Shown here in pieces: positions 1 to 8,378 of a DNA stretch of 64,000 nt. The notes beneath the pieces were generated by a model. That model ran no database searches, was not told where the DNA came from, and worked only from the letters and a program-made list of their open reading frames with translations. The translations under genes were made by a program, and so were the position numbers. The stretch lies in contig NZ_AFNV02000002.1 in the NCBI RefSeq assembly GCF_000215955.2, positions 1-64,000 of the forward strand. The letters are read 5' to 3'. This stretch comes from Salinisphaera shabanensis E1L3A. GTDB taxonomy: Bacteria; Pseudomonadota; Gammaproteobacteria; Nevskiales; Salinisphaeraceae. Positions within the stretch are counted from its first letter, which is position 1, and every line of letters starts with the position of its first letter.

Positions 1-240
1 GCCCCCCCGCCGGTGGCCACCGATTGCCCCGGCGGCAGCGCGGAAATTCTCGCGAATGGCGACTACGGCCAGCTGGTACCGATCGGCGACATCGACGCCA
101 TGGCCGGCGCGATCGAGGCCACGCTGGACTTGCCTCCGGACAGCGCCCGACTGATGGCCCGAGCGGAGGACTACTCGGCCGAGCGATCGGCCGCGCGCTA
201 CGCCCAACTGCTCACCGGAGCGCGGCCGCCCGCCGCTTGA
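1..240 (+). CDS. Glycosyltransferase family 4/1, C-terminal fragment
   Basis: This is the C-terminal 79 codons of a gene that begins before the window. It reads ATDCPGG-AEIL followed by G-YG-LVP-GD, the nucleotide-sugar-binding signature near the end of GT-B glycosyltransferases (GT4-type, retaining). The frame is open to base 1, so the GTG at 13 is not a credible start. It is convergent with the sulfotransferase gene that follows, with a 63-bp gap. Such enzymes add sugars to lipid or polysaccharide acceptors at the inner membrane; the substrate cannot be told. The first codons are a C-rich run (C7 at bases 2-8) where the family normally has a small residue, Pro and two Val, so the edge of the sequence may be unreliable. 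Confidence 0.75.
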   Translation, partial: APPPVATDCPGGSAEILANGDYGQLVPIGDIDAMAGAIEATLDLPPDSARLMARAEDYSAERSAARYAQLLTGARPPAA

Positions 241-303
241 CTGGACTGAGCGCATGGCCGAATCCGTTTGCGGCCTGCGCTTGCCAGGCAACTCGGAGCA
301 GGC

Positions 304-1314
304 CTACTTCGCCTTGAGATCCCGCCAGATCTGATGCACTTCGTGGAGCGGACTGGCCGGGTTCCAGCGCGCTTTCACGTTTTCGGCCCGCATATGATCG
401 AACTCGGCCAGGAACGGGCCCAGATCGGTAACCGCCTGTTCGACCGCGGCCCAGCGCTCGATAAACTCCGGGGCATCCAGCGTTCGTTCATCGGCCGCCA
501 CCTCGTCGAGCAGGCTATAGCCCTCGGCGGTCCAGCGATTGGCGGTGGGATCCGTGAGCAGATCAGCGCGGGTGAAGCGCGTACGCGGCTTGTCTTGCTT
601 CAGGAACCGGGTCGCGTACTCGTGGATGCCGGCCTGCTCCGCCGCGCCGATCGGCAGGCCCAGGTCGCGCGCCACCCGGGCGAGCTGCGCCTGTGGATCG
701 GCCATCAGCCGGTCGAAGTCGACGACGGTACGGAGACAGCCCGCGGTGCGGTGAAAATACGGCACCACGTTGACCAGCCATTCCATATCCGACCAGACCT
801 GACGACCGCGCTGCGGATTGATCTGGCCGCGCGAGCGAGCCACGCTCAGGGGATTGCGCAGCGCGATGACATAGCGCACGTCCAGATCCAGGGCGTTGTG
901 GATGCCTTCCCAGAACGGCATCGTGCGCAGGGTTCGCGAATACTTGTAGCCCCACAGCGGCGTGGCGCCGAAACGCGCGCCGAGGGTGGCGATTGCGCGC
1001 GCCTGGATGGCTTTCATGCGCGGCGTGTCGAATTCGGCGTCATCGAGCAGGCGTACGCTGTGTCCACGGATGCCCAGCGCCCGCTTGAGGCGTTTGCTGA
1101 TCGCCAGCACATCGTTGTCTTCGAAGAAGCCGGTCGGGTTCTTGCCGCCCGGCCGACGCAGCTTGTCGCCCAGATCCACGCCGAGCGCGGCCAGCCCGCG
1201 CGTGATTGCGCTGGTACCGCTGCGGCCCGCGCCGAGTACCGCGATCACGGTGGAGCGATTCGGATCCGCCGCGGCCACGACGGTGTCGGTACGGGCAGCC
1301 GTCTCAGACGTCAC
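304..1314 (-). CDS. Sulfotransferase family protein
   Basis: Predicted PAPS-dependent sulfotransferase of about 336 residues. The 5'-phosphosulfate-binding loop is visible near residues 28-35 (GAGRSGTS), and the 3'-phosphate-binding region is seen as YVIALRNPLSVARS near the middle. I chose the GTG at 1314 because GAGGAAATTC precedes it; the open frame runs to 1434 but would overlap the upstream gene by 131 bp. With this start the overlap with the 2OG oxygenase gene is 11 bp, so the two are probably translationally coupled. It is the last gene of the leftward lipid operon, next to two glycosyltransferases, which suggests that a glycan or lipid headgroup is sulfated. The acceptor is unknown. 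Confidence 0.75.
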   Translation of the reverse strand: MTSETAARTDTVVAAADPNRSTVIAVLGAGRSGTSAITRGLAALGVDLGDKLRRPGGKNPTGFFEDNDVLAISKRLKRALGIRGHSVRLLDDAEFDTPRMKAIQARAIATLGARFGATPLWGYKYSRTLRTMPFWEGIHNALDLDVRYVIALRNPLSVARSRGQINPQRGRQVWSDMEWLVNVVPYFHRTAGCLRTVVDFDRLMADPQAQLARVARDLGLPIGAAEQAGIHEYATRFLKQDKPRTRFTRADLLTDPTANRWTAEGYSLLDEVAADERTLDAPEFIERWAAVEQAVTDLGPFLAEFDHMRAENVKARWNPASPLHEVHQIWRDLKAK

Positions 1315-2026
1315 GAATTTCCTCGCCCTTGAGGCGACCCTTGATCCGGCGCACGGCCGCGCGCACGCGGTCGTTGATGACCACGATGAAGACCTTGCGG
1401 TGCATGCCTTCCGGACAGGTGATCTCGCGCACACCGTGCCAGGACTTGGCCTGGCGCTGGAACAGCAGGCTGTAGTTGCCCATGCTCTCGCCCTGGTAGG
1501 CGTCGGGAAAATCCTCGAACTCCGGGGCGGACTTGCGATCGAACTTGCCGTGATCGTCGAGGATCACGGTATCCCCGCCCCAACTCACATCCCAGTTTTC
1601 GGGCGAACTGAAATAGAAGATATGCGACCCGAGCTTGCGCTGGGCATCGCAGTGCGGCGACACCGACGCCCCACGGGGCGCGTAGTGCCAGTGAAAATTC
1701 AGCTTGAACAGGCCCCGGCCGAACATGCGCTTGATGAAGTCGTGGTAGCGCTTGCCGCGCAGTTCGGCGATGAATTCGTGCCAGGCCGGGTCCAGATCGA
1801 CATCGTCGCGGTATTCCAGCGCATAGCGATCGTGGGCCTTCTGGCCGTGCGAGCGTTGCATGCCGAAGGTCGGCGTCATCTGATCGGTGCTGGGCATATG
1901 CCCAAGCAGACGCTCATAGCCGGCGTCGGTCAGCAGGCCGGCCGGATTGATCCACGGATAGGGATCGGTCTGCTGGAAGCGTTTCGCTTCGATGGCTTCC
2001 AGGCGCTTGTAGTCGAGAAATTCCAT
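1304..2026 (-). CDS. 2-oxoglutarate/Fe(II)-dependent oxygenase
   Basis: About 240 residues with the facial triad of the prolyl-4-hydroxylase-like 2OG oxygenases: H125-C-D127 (in SPHCDAQ), distal H197 (SWHGVREI), and R210 that would bind 2-oxoglutarate. Members hydroxylate proteins, small molecules or lipids. The substrate is not evident; the position between an ELM1-type glycosyltransferase and a sulfotransferase suggests tailoring of the same glycan or lipid. The ATG at 2026 avoids overlap with the upstream gene, but its Shine-Dalgarno-like AAGGA is 13 bp away. A GTG 9 bp earlier or the ATG at 2065 are alternatives. There is no signal peptide, so it acts in the cytoplasm. Confidence 0.8.
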   Translation of the reverse strand: MEFLDYKRLEAIEAKRFQQTDPYPWINPAGLLTDAGYERLLGHMPSTDQMTPTFGMQRSHGQKAHDRYALEYRDDVDLDPAWHEFIAELRGKRYHDFIKRMFGRGLFKLNFHWHYAPRGASVSPHCDAQRKLGSHIFYFSSPENWDVSWGGDTVILDDHGKFDRKSAPEFEDFPDAYQGESMGNYSLLFQRQAKSWHGVREITCPEGMHRKVFIVVINDRVRAAVRRIKGRLKGEEIRDV

Positions 2027-2043
2027 GGCGAACACGATGTCCT

Positions 2044-3174
2044 TCAGGAAGAATGATTGGAGCACGGCGAATCGTTGCGCGATCGCCGATCGCCGGCGGA
2101 CGGCGACACCGCCGTTTGCATCAACGCGCGGATCCGCGCCACGGTGCGGCCCATGTCGTCGGGTACCCGGCCGCGGGGGCTGTCGCTGCCGACCAGGCCG
2201 CGTTCGACGAGCCCGCGATGAAACGCCGCGAAATCACGCCGCGGCTTGACCGCGCCCCAGTAGATTAAACCGCGCCCGATGCGTTGTGCGAGTGCCGTCT
2301 GCGCCCCCCGCGCCCATCCCGTCGGCTGCGCACGCGGCTGCCAGTCGAACAGCTCCACCGGACGACCGGTCGCACAGGCCTCGGCCGGCAGCGAGGCGCT
2401 GTCGGCGGTCACGATGAAACGATCGGCGAGCGCGAGAAAAGCCGGATAGGGATTGTCGGCGTCGTCGGCCTGCCATGCATAGCGGTACGACGGCCCACGG
2501 ATCGCCTGCCACAGCGCCTGGGCGGCATCGGCGCGGGTCCGTTTGCTGGTGGTCACCAGCAGGCTGCCGCTGTGGCGCTCGGCGACGTCGACCGCTTGCT
2601 GGGCCAGCTTTCGGGCGGTGGCCGGGTCGAGACGATAGCTGGAACTGTCGCCGCCGACGAGTACTGCGATCCACGGTCGCGGCAAGTCCGCAAGACGCGG
2701 GCGCCAGCGTTGGGCGGCACGCTCCAGACGCGCCTGATCGAGCACGTTCAACGGCAGCGTGTTGTGCAGCACGTTGGGGGCATCGGGCAGCCGAAACTGC
2801 GGCAGGGTCACGATCAGATCGAAATGATGCAGCGGCGCCTGCGCATGCAGCAGATGTACCAGGCGCGTATGGCCGCCCGACTGGGCCTTGATCCAGCGTG
2901 CCACCGGCGCCGAACGCCGCGAAGCGGCAATGACGAGATCGGGCCACGGCGGCGTCAACGGGTCGGAGCGTTCCCGATCCACGGTGCGCACGCTGGGACC
3001 GAGCAGCGCGCTGGGTACATGGTTGAGCCGGTTGTAGCGCAGCTGCAGGGTCTCGAACGGCCAGCCGAGTGCCTCGGCCAGCGCGCACATCTGGGCATTA
3101 CCGCCGGCGCCTTCGCCCAGCAGCACCCACACGCGCGGGGCCGACGCGTCGTCAGACACGCGCACATCAGCCAC
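2044..3174 (-). CDS. ELM1-like (mitochondrial fission ELM1 family) GT-B protein
   Basis: About 376 residues resembling the bacterial family named after plant ELM1, which has a GT-B-like fold. Visible landmarks are an N-terminal VWVLLGEGAGGNAQ, PPWPDLVIAASRRSAPVARW, a VLVGGDSSSYRLD segment, and a C-terminal FIVTADSASLPAEACATGRPV that looks like a nucleotide-sugar/phosphate site. No catalytic activity has been firmly assigned to the family as far as I know. A homologous domain forms the C-terminal half of the upstream gene, so this is a tandem duplication. Start GTG 3174 overlaps the upstream stop by 8 bp; GTG 3165 is also possible. Probable role: sugar transfer to the sphingolipid or LPS made by this operon (inference). 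Confidence 0.65.
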   Translation of the reverse strand: MADVRVSDDASAPRVWVLLGEGAGGNAQMCALAEALGWPFETLQLRYNRLNHVPSALLGPSVRTVDRERSDPLTPPWPDLVIAASRRSAPVARWIKAQSGGHTRLVHLLHAQAPLHHFDLIVTLPQFRLPDAPNVLHNTLPLNVLDQARLERAAQRWRPRLADLPRPWIAVLVGGDSSSYRLDPATARKLAQQAVDVAERHSGSLLVTTSKRTRADAAQALWQAIRGPSYRYAWQADDADNPYPAFLALADRFIVTADSASLPAEACATGRPVELFDWQPRAQPTGWARGAQTALAQRIGRGLIYWGAVKPRRDFAAFHRGLVERGLVGSDSPRGRVPDDMGRTVARIRALMQTAVSPSAGDRRSRNDSPCSNHSS

Positions 3175-5593
3175 GGCGAACGTCGGGAGCCAGGCGCGCG
3201 CGAATCTCGCCTGCGAGCAGTTCGAGTTCGTTCCACGGCTGCGGCTGCCAGGTCTCCAGCACACCGGCGAAAACCCGTGCCAGACCCTGCGCCTCGAGCG
3301 CGCCGTGCAGCGCGGGCATATCCCGTCGCGGCAGGAATATCCGCTGTTCGATCAGGCGCGCGCTCAGATACTGCAGGCCCTGCTGGGGGCGGCGCGAGCC
3401 ACGGGCGTTGTAGCGATCGGTCTGCGACTGGGTATGCACCCAGTCGGCAATACGCTGGCGCGCAGAGGGCGCGCGTTCGGGCAGCGGCAGTATATAGACG
3501 GGCTTGCCGGTGGCCACGGCTTCGGCAAGCATCGATTCGCTCTCACCGGTCACGACCAGAATATCGGCATGGGCCAGATAACCCAGGAACGGGTTATCGG
3601 CATCTGACGCCGCCCGCCAGGGCTCGAAAATGACACCCCCATCAGCGCCCCGGTCAGCGCTCTGGGCGAGGGTGCGGGTGACCGCTTCGCCGGTACGCCG
3701 GCTGGTGAGCACCGCCAGCGTGCCTCCCGCTGTGCGGGTGGCGCCGTGGACGTCGTCGAGCATCCGCGTCGCGTGCTCGGCGTCCAGGCGATGCTGCGCG
3801 CTGGTACCGCCGACAAGCCAGACAACGCGCGGCGTGGCGGCATCCTTGCCGAACACCTGCGGCCAGCGCGCGCCCGCCTCGGCCATGCGATCAGCGCCGA
3901 CCTTGCTCGGCGGCAGCACCGTTTGCAGGTGCTGCGGATGTGGGGTGAGGCCAAAGTGCGGGCAGTCGATCGCCAGATCCTGTGTCTCGCCGACCGGCCC
4001 GCCACGGCGCCCCATCAGGATGACTCGGGTATTACCCTGGTTCTGGTCCCGCACCCAGCGGGCCACCAGGCCCGGCAGCCAGCCCGAAGCGATGATCAGA
4101 TCCGGCCACGGCGGGCGGATGGTGTCCGACAGCCCGTGCGCGCCCACCGGCAGGCGTGCGCGCAGCGCGGCGAGCAACGTGCGCGCCGGCGCGTGGGGAA
4201 TCTCGCGCGTTTCGTAATCCCAGCCCAGGGCGTCGGCGATGCCGAGCGCCTGGCTGCGATGGCCCGTCTTGTGATGCTGAAGCACCCAGGTCGTCGGCGG
4301 CACGCGCAACAGCGCCCCGCCCGACCAGTGAGCCGCCTGCGCGCCATCCCTGCGGCGCTTGCGATGCACCACCAGATGCCAGTGGCGGTCCGGAAAACGC
4401 TGACCGGCGGCCGCGAGCTGCGCATACCACCAGTGCGGGTCGGCCGGGCACAGGCGCGTTCGATCACTGCCCAGCGTCACGCTCACCACCAGCGCACGCG
4501 TCGCGCGGGCGAACAGCCGGTCCAGCAGCCATGGAATATCCAGGTCGGGCAGTTGCTCGAGCCCGTCCGCGGCGACTACATCCACGCTGTCCCGGTTTGG
4601 ATCGCGACCGCTTTCCTGCAGTGGCGTCGCCGTGTCGATACGCTCCACGCTCAAGCCGCACTGGTCGGCCAGCGTGCGCAGGGTCGCGGCCGAGGCGAAG
4701 CCGCAGTAGTACAACGATTGCGCCTCGGCGTCCTGGGCGAGTTCGCGAAACGCCTCGAGATCCGGCGTGAATTGCCGCCGGCGCTCATCGCTGACCGTGG
4801 CGGCATCGGCAAACTGCGGCGTCGGGTCCTCGGCATGAAACAGCTGGAAGCCGGCGGCATCCGCCTCCGCTTCGATGTTGAGCCACAGATCGCTGGCCAC
4901 ATTGGCCCGATACACATAGTCGCCGGGCGTCGGCCGCCACGGCTGGGTATGAATCGTGGTGTAGTGCACCAGATGCGAGGTGACCGGGGCATACTCCTCG
5001 TCGCGGGCGTTCCAGCCGGCGTCGAGCTCGCCCCACAGGCCATCCACTGCACGCATGCGCGCTTCCAGTTCGCGGTTCTTGGTCGCCTTGGCGCTGTCCC
5101 AGTTCCACAGCGACGCCATGCGCGCGCAGTCGATGAGCATGACCGAGGTATCGCGATCGTTGATCGACAGCACGCCGTGATCGCCCATGGCCGTGTCGAA
5201 CAACAGCGCCGGATCCTTCAGATAGATCTGATCGGCATCGTTGTAGATCGCCCGACCCTCACGCCCGGCCAGCTCCGGAATCGCGAAACGGTAGTTGGTG
5301 AAGCCGGTCAGCCACAGGCGGCGCTCGAAACCCGCGAAGTCCTTCATCAGATGGATATCGTAGCGGCGCGCCGGATCGCGTAGGCGCTCGATCGACCACA
5401 CGAACGCCCGCTCCGCACGGAACTGGGCCGATTCCGTACCCAGATAGATCCGCACCGGCGGCTTGTCGCTGGGCGTGACACCGGCCTTTGGCGCCAGCGT
5501 GATGCAGATGGTGCCGACCTGTGCCGCGCTTGGACGACGATTGTCGTCGCCGGCCAGAAACGAGGCCAGTACACGTTGCGATCGAACGGCCAT
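3167..5593 (-). CDS. Two-domain protein: GT-A-like glycosyltransferase fused to ELM1-like domain
   Basis: An 808-residue protein with two recognisable parts. Residues about 45-260 resemble a GT-A (GT8-like) glycosyltransferase, with the metal-binding motif YNDADQIYL (D119-A-D121). After a linker around 290-420 that looks like a remnant methyltransferase or Rossmann segment (VDVVAADGLEQLPD), residues about 432-808 are an ELM1-like GT-B domain (TTWVLQHHKTGHRSQ; VTGESESMLAEAVATGKPV). The C-terminal half is homologous to the next gene downstream. Two transferase folds on one chain would allow two consecutive sugar additions. Membership in the lipid operon points to a glycolipid, but the sugar and acceptor are unknown. 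The middle assignment is weak. Confidence 0.65.
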   Translation of the reverse strand: MAVRSQRVLASFLAGDDNRRPSAAQVGTICITLAPKAGVTPSDKPPVRIYLGTESAQFRAERAFVWSIERLRDPARRYDIHLMKDFAGFERRLWLTGFTNYRFAIPELAGREGRAIYNDADQIYLKDPALLFDTAMGDHGVLSINDRDTSVMLIDCARMASLWNWDSAKATKNRELEARMRAVDGLWGELDAGWNARDEEYAPVTSHLVHYTTIHTQPWRPTPGDYVYRANVASDLWLNIEAEADAAGFQLFHAEDPTPQFADAATVSDERRRQFTPDLEAFRELAQDAEAQSLYYCGFASAATLRTLADQCGLSVERIDTATPLQESGRDPNRDSVDVVAADGLEQLPDLDIPWLLDRLFARATRALVVSVTLGSDRTRLCPADPHWWYAQLAAAGQRFPDRHWHLVVHRKRRRDGAQAAHWSGGALLRVPPTTWVLQHHKTGHRSQALGIADALGWDYETREIPHAPARTLLAALRARLPVGAHGLSDTIRPPWPDLIIASGWLPGLVARWVRDQNQGNTRVILMGRRGGPVGETQDLAIDCPHFGLTPHPQHLQTVLPPSKVGADRMAEAGARWPQVFGKDAATPRVVWLVGGTSAQHRLDAEHATRMLDDVHGATRTAGGTLAVLTSRRTGEAVTRTLAQSADRGADGGVIFEPWRAASDADNPFLGYLAHADILVVTGESESMLAEAVATGKPVYILPLPERAPSARQRIADWVHTQSQTDRYNARGSRRPQQGLQYLSARLIEQRIFLPRRDMPALHGALEAQGLARVFAGVLETWQPQPWNELELLAGEIRARLAPDVRRG

Positions 5594-5674
5594 GGACTAA
5601 CGACTCCCCGGGATCGCGGCCCCTGGGGGCGCGATGATGGAAAAGATAACTGGAACCGACGACAACATCGCGGC

Positions 5675-6619
5675 TCAGCGCGCCTGAAGACGCTTGTAAA
5701 CCGCCTTCGGCCAGCGGCGCTTGAGACACAGCCACTGATCCGGACGATCGCGGATCCATTGCTCGAACAGGCGATTCAGCTGGCCGGTCATGTCCTGTAC
5801 CCGCGCCTGCCGATCGGCGGCATCCGCACGGGCGCGGATCGGCGCGAACAGTTTGACCCGATAACGCGCACCAGGCAGACGCTCGGCGAGCACAGGCACC
5901 AGGTCGCAGTCATAGCGCAGCGCCAGCCGCGCCGGTGCGGTATTGGTCATCGCCGGCTCGTCGAAGAACGGCAGCGATTCGCCCGCGTCCATGCGCGTGT
6001 CGGCGGTCAGGCCGATCGACTGCCCCTGATCGAGCGCGCGCATCAGCACGCGGATACCGCCATCACGCGACACCAGTGGCCCACCGAAGGCACGACGCAT
6101 CGCGCCCAGCTTGCGGTCGACCAGCGGATTCTGCTCGGGCGCATAGATCACCGGAAGCGTGACCCCATAATGCGGGCCGATCAGCGGGGTCAGCTGCCAG
6201 GCCCCCAGATGCGCGGTGACGAACACGCTGCGCTTGTCCGGGGTGGGCATGACCGCGCCCGGCTCCAGGGTGAATTCGATCCGTCGTTCGCGCTCGCGCC
6301 AGATCTGTTTCAGCGACGCCAGCTCCGCGATCGCCACGCCCAGATGACGATAGGAGTCGCGCATCAACTCCTCGAGCCGCGTGTCCGGCGTCTGCGGAAA
6401 AGCGACCATCAGATTGGCCCGGACCTTGTCGGCGCGCGGTGTATACGGACCGAACAGGCCGAATACGAACGCGGCAAACCGCATCGACAAACGGATCGGC
6501 AGGCGCTTGAACAACTCGATCAGGCCGCCGATGACGATATATTCGACCCACCACACCAGTCGCTGGGGCAGTCGTACCGCCTTCTGCAGGCGCTGGGGAA
6601 GAAAATAATACCGAGCCAT
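5675..6619 (-). CDS. LpxL/HtrB-family acyltransferase with atypical H-X4-Q motif
   Basis: A 314-residue member of the lysophospholipid/lipid A acyltransferase family: a hydrophobic anchor around residues 21-35 (LVWWVEYIVIGGLIELF), then a conserved core. In LpxL/LpxM the catalytic dyad is H-X4-D/E; here the segment reads TAHLGAWQ, so H137 is kept but residue 142 is Gln (codon CAG). Family members transfer acyl chains from acyl-ACP to lipid A or other lipids on the inner face of the inner membrane. The substitution may mean altered chemistry, a different acceptor, or loss of activity. The location in a sphingolipid operon with its own ACP suggests O-acylation of a sphingolipid as an alternative to lipid A. 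Confidence 0.75.
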   Translation of the reverse strand: MARYYFLPQRLQKAVRLPQRLVWWVEYIVIGGLIELFKRLPIRLSMRFAAFVFGLFGPYTPRADKVRANLMVAFPQTPDTRLEELMRDSYRHLGVAIAELASLKQIWRERERRIEFTLEPGAVMPTPDKRSVFVTAHLGAWQLTPLIGPHYGVTLPVIYAPEQNPLVDRKLGAMRRAFGGPLVSRDGGIRVLMRALDQGQSIGLTADTRMDAGESLPFFDEPAMTNTAPARLALRYDCDLVPVLAERLPGARYRVKLFAPIRARADAADRQARVQDMTGQLNRLFEQWIRDRPDQWLCLKRRWPKAVYKRLQAR

Positions 6620-6707
6620 GTCGCGACCTCAGCTGCGCGCCGACCGCTGCCACGCCGACGCGATCGCGCGACGACCGACGGACTCGCAGACATGCATCGT
6701 CACGGCG

Positions 6708-7484
6708 TCAGTGCCCCTGGCCGGCCAGCACCGTCTCGCGATAGCGCTGTTCCCAGGCGCGTTGATTGCGCATCGCGTCCTTGAAATAGGCCGTGCGCCG
6801 CAGCACCGAGATCATTGCACGCGAAACCGCGCGCCCGGCGGGCCCCATGGGCCGCTCGATATCGAACAACAGTACCGCCCGCTCTTCGCTGGTTTCGTTC
6901 CAGACTTCGTGCGGATAGGTATCGTCGAAGAAGAACATTTCGCCTTCGCCCCAGCGCATCGGCTGATCATCGATTTCGATCAGGCAACGTTCCGGGCCCT
7001 TGGGTACGCGCAGGCCCAGATGACAGCGCACCAGCCCCTTGGTGACGCCGCGATGACGCGGAATATGCTTGCCGGGTGCGAGAATGGAGAAGAAAGCATT
7101 GGAAATATTGGGCAGCTTCTCTAGCGCCGCCGCGGTTTTCGGGCACATCTCGCAGCCGAAATCCATGCGCGTGCCAAAGCCGTAGAGCATGAACGTCTTC
7201 CAGCGCGCATCGCTGGAGATACGCGCCTGATCCGGGCTAATTTCCTGAAAGCTCGGCAAGGCGGCGCGATGTTCGAGCAAGGCCTCGAGTTCGTCACGGA
7301 TCTCGGGCCACTGCACCCGCAGTTCTTCCGCCCAGGGGAACAAGGCGTTGTCGAGCACCGGCTGGTCCGGAATCTTCGACTGCTTGGAGAGAAACTCGAG
7401 GAGCGTGCCGCGAAAGAGTTTCTTGCCGAAACGCTTGACGAGTTTGCGGCGCTTGTCGCCGGATTGATCTGCTTGGGTCGCCAT
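6708..7484 (-). CDS. Aspartyl/asparaginyl beta-hydroxylase family (LpxO-like) dioxygenase
   Basis: About 258 residues of the Asp/Arg-hydroxylase family of Fe(II)/2OG dioxygenases, the family of LpxO, which 2-hydroxylates an acyl chain of lipid A. Seen: PRHRGVTKGLVRCHLGL (metal His 144, Arg 153) and FFDDTYPHEVWNETSEERAVLLFD (second His 192, 2OG-binding Arg 202). The ATG at 7484 was chosen because AAGG lies 7 bp upstream; upstream in-frame codons are not family-like. There is no obvious membrane anchor. In this operon the target could be the N-acyl chain of ceramide, since 2-hydroxy-acyl ceramides are common in sphingolipid-making bacteria, or lipid A. The choice is inference. Confidence 0.75.
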   Translation of the reverse strand: MATQADQSGDKRRKLVKRFGKKLFRGTLLEFLSKQSKIPDQPVLDNALFPWAEELRVQWPEIRDELEALLEHRAALPSFQEISPDQARISSDARWKTFMLYGFGTRMDFGCEMCPKTAAALEKLPNISNAFFSILAPGKHIPRHRGVTKGLVRCHLGLRVPKGPERCLIEIDDQPMRWGEGEMFFFDDTYPHEVWNETSEERAVLLFDIERPMGPAGRAVSRAMISVLRRTAYFKDAMRNQRAWEQRYRETVLAGQGH

Positions 7485-7528
7485 GAGATTGCCTTTCTGG
7501 AAAAGGGATGCTCGAAAAGTGATCGGGA

Positions 7529-8314
7529 TCATGCCGGCGGTTCGTTTCGGCGCGGCCCGGCCGTGCGGCCGCGCCCGGCCAGCAGCCACTCGTCGATACC
7601 GAATGGTAGCAGCCGCGTCAGGCCAATCGCGAGCGCCAGCGACCAGGGGAATATCAGCCGCCGCCGGCGCGCCAGGATCGCGTTTTCCATACGCGCGGTC
7701 GCCACCTCGAGATCCACTCGGAACGGCTTGCCGCGCGAGCCGCCGGGCTTTTTCGGTTTGGTGCGCACGAAGCCCGGCATCAACAGGGTAACGGCAATGC
7801 CACGCCCACGCAGATCGATACGCAAGCTGTCCATGAGATTGGCCAGCCCGCCCTTGGCCGCCGAATAAGCCGCGGCACTCGGCAGGCCGCGACAGCCCGC
7901 GAGGCTACCGGTCGCGACCAGGTGGCCGTCGCCGCGGGCAAGCATGCCCGGCAGCACCGCGGCGACGGCATTGGCCACGCCGACGAGATTGAGTCGGACC
8001 ACCGACTCAAAAACGCCGGCGTCGAATTGTGTCGCATCCGTCGGCTCGCCGCCGCCCGCGTTGGCGACCAGACGCGTGACCGGCCCCAGCTGCGATTCCG
8101 CGATGTCCACGGCGTTTGCGAGCGCGACCCGATCGGTGACGTCGCAGGGCAAGGCCAGCGCATTGCCGCCGGCCGCTTCGATTTCCGCCACCAGACTGGC
8201 CAGCAACTCGTCGCGCCTCGCGACCAGCGCCATCACCTCTCCGCCGGCCGCCAGCCGGCGCGCGAGACTGCGACCGATGCCGGACGAGGCGCCGGTGAGC
8301 AGGGTCACGCCCAT
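7529..8314 (-). CDS. Short-chain dehydrogenase/reductase, candidate 3-ketosphinganine reductase
   Basis: A 261-residue classical SDR: TGASSGIG cofactor loop at residues 7-14, N85-A-G, and the catalytic set S137, Y150, K154 (YSAAK). Residues from about 225 on include a hydrophobic stretch (WSLALAIGLTRLLPFG) that could dip into the membrane, as in eukaryotic 3-ketodihydrosphingosine reductase. It lies 64 bp after the serine palmitoyltransferase gene. It could reduce 3-ketosphinganine or a keto intermediate on the ceramide, but the operon also carries a CerR-like reductase, so which enzyme does this step is open. SDR substrate range cannot be read from sequence alone. Confidence 0.75.
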   Translation of the reverse strand: MGVTLLTGASSGIGRSLARRLAAGGEVMALVARRDELLASLVAEIEAAGGNALALPCDVTDRVALANAVDIAESQLGPVTRLVANAGGGEPTDATQFDAGVFESVVRLNLVGVANAVAAVLPGMLARGDGHLVATGSLAGCRGLPSAAAYSAAKGGLANLMDSLRIDLRGRGIAVTLLMPGFVRTKPKKPGGSRGKPFRVDLEVATARMENAILARRRRLIFPWSLALAIGLTRLLPFGIDEWLLAGRGRTAGPRRNEPPA

Positions 8315-8378
8315 GGCAACACACCACCACGGGCGGAATGTTCGGACAACAGAGCGTGGTCGCTACGCATGGAATCGT

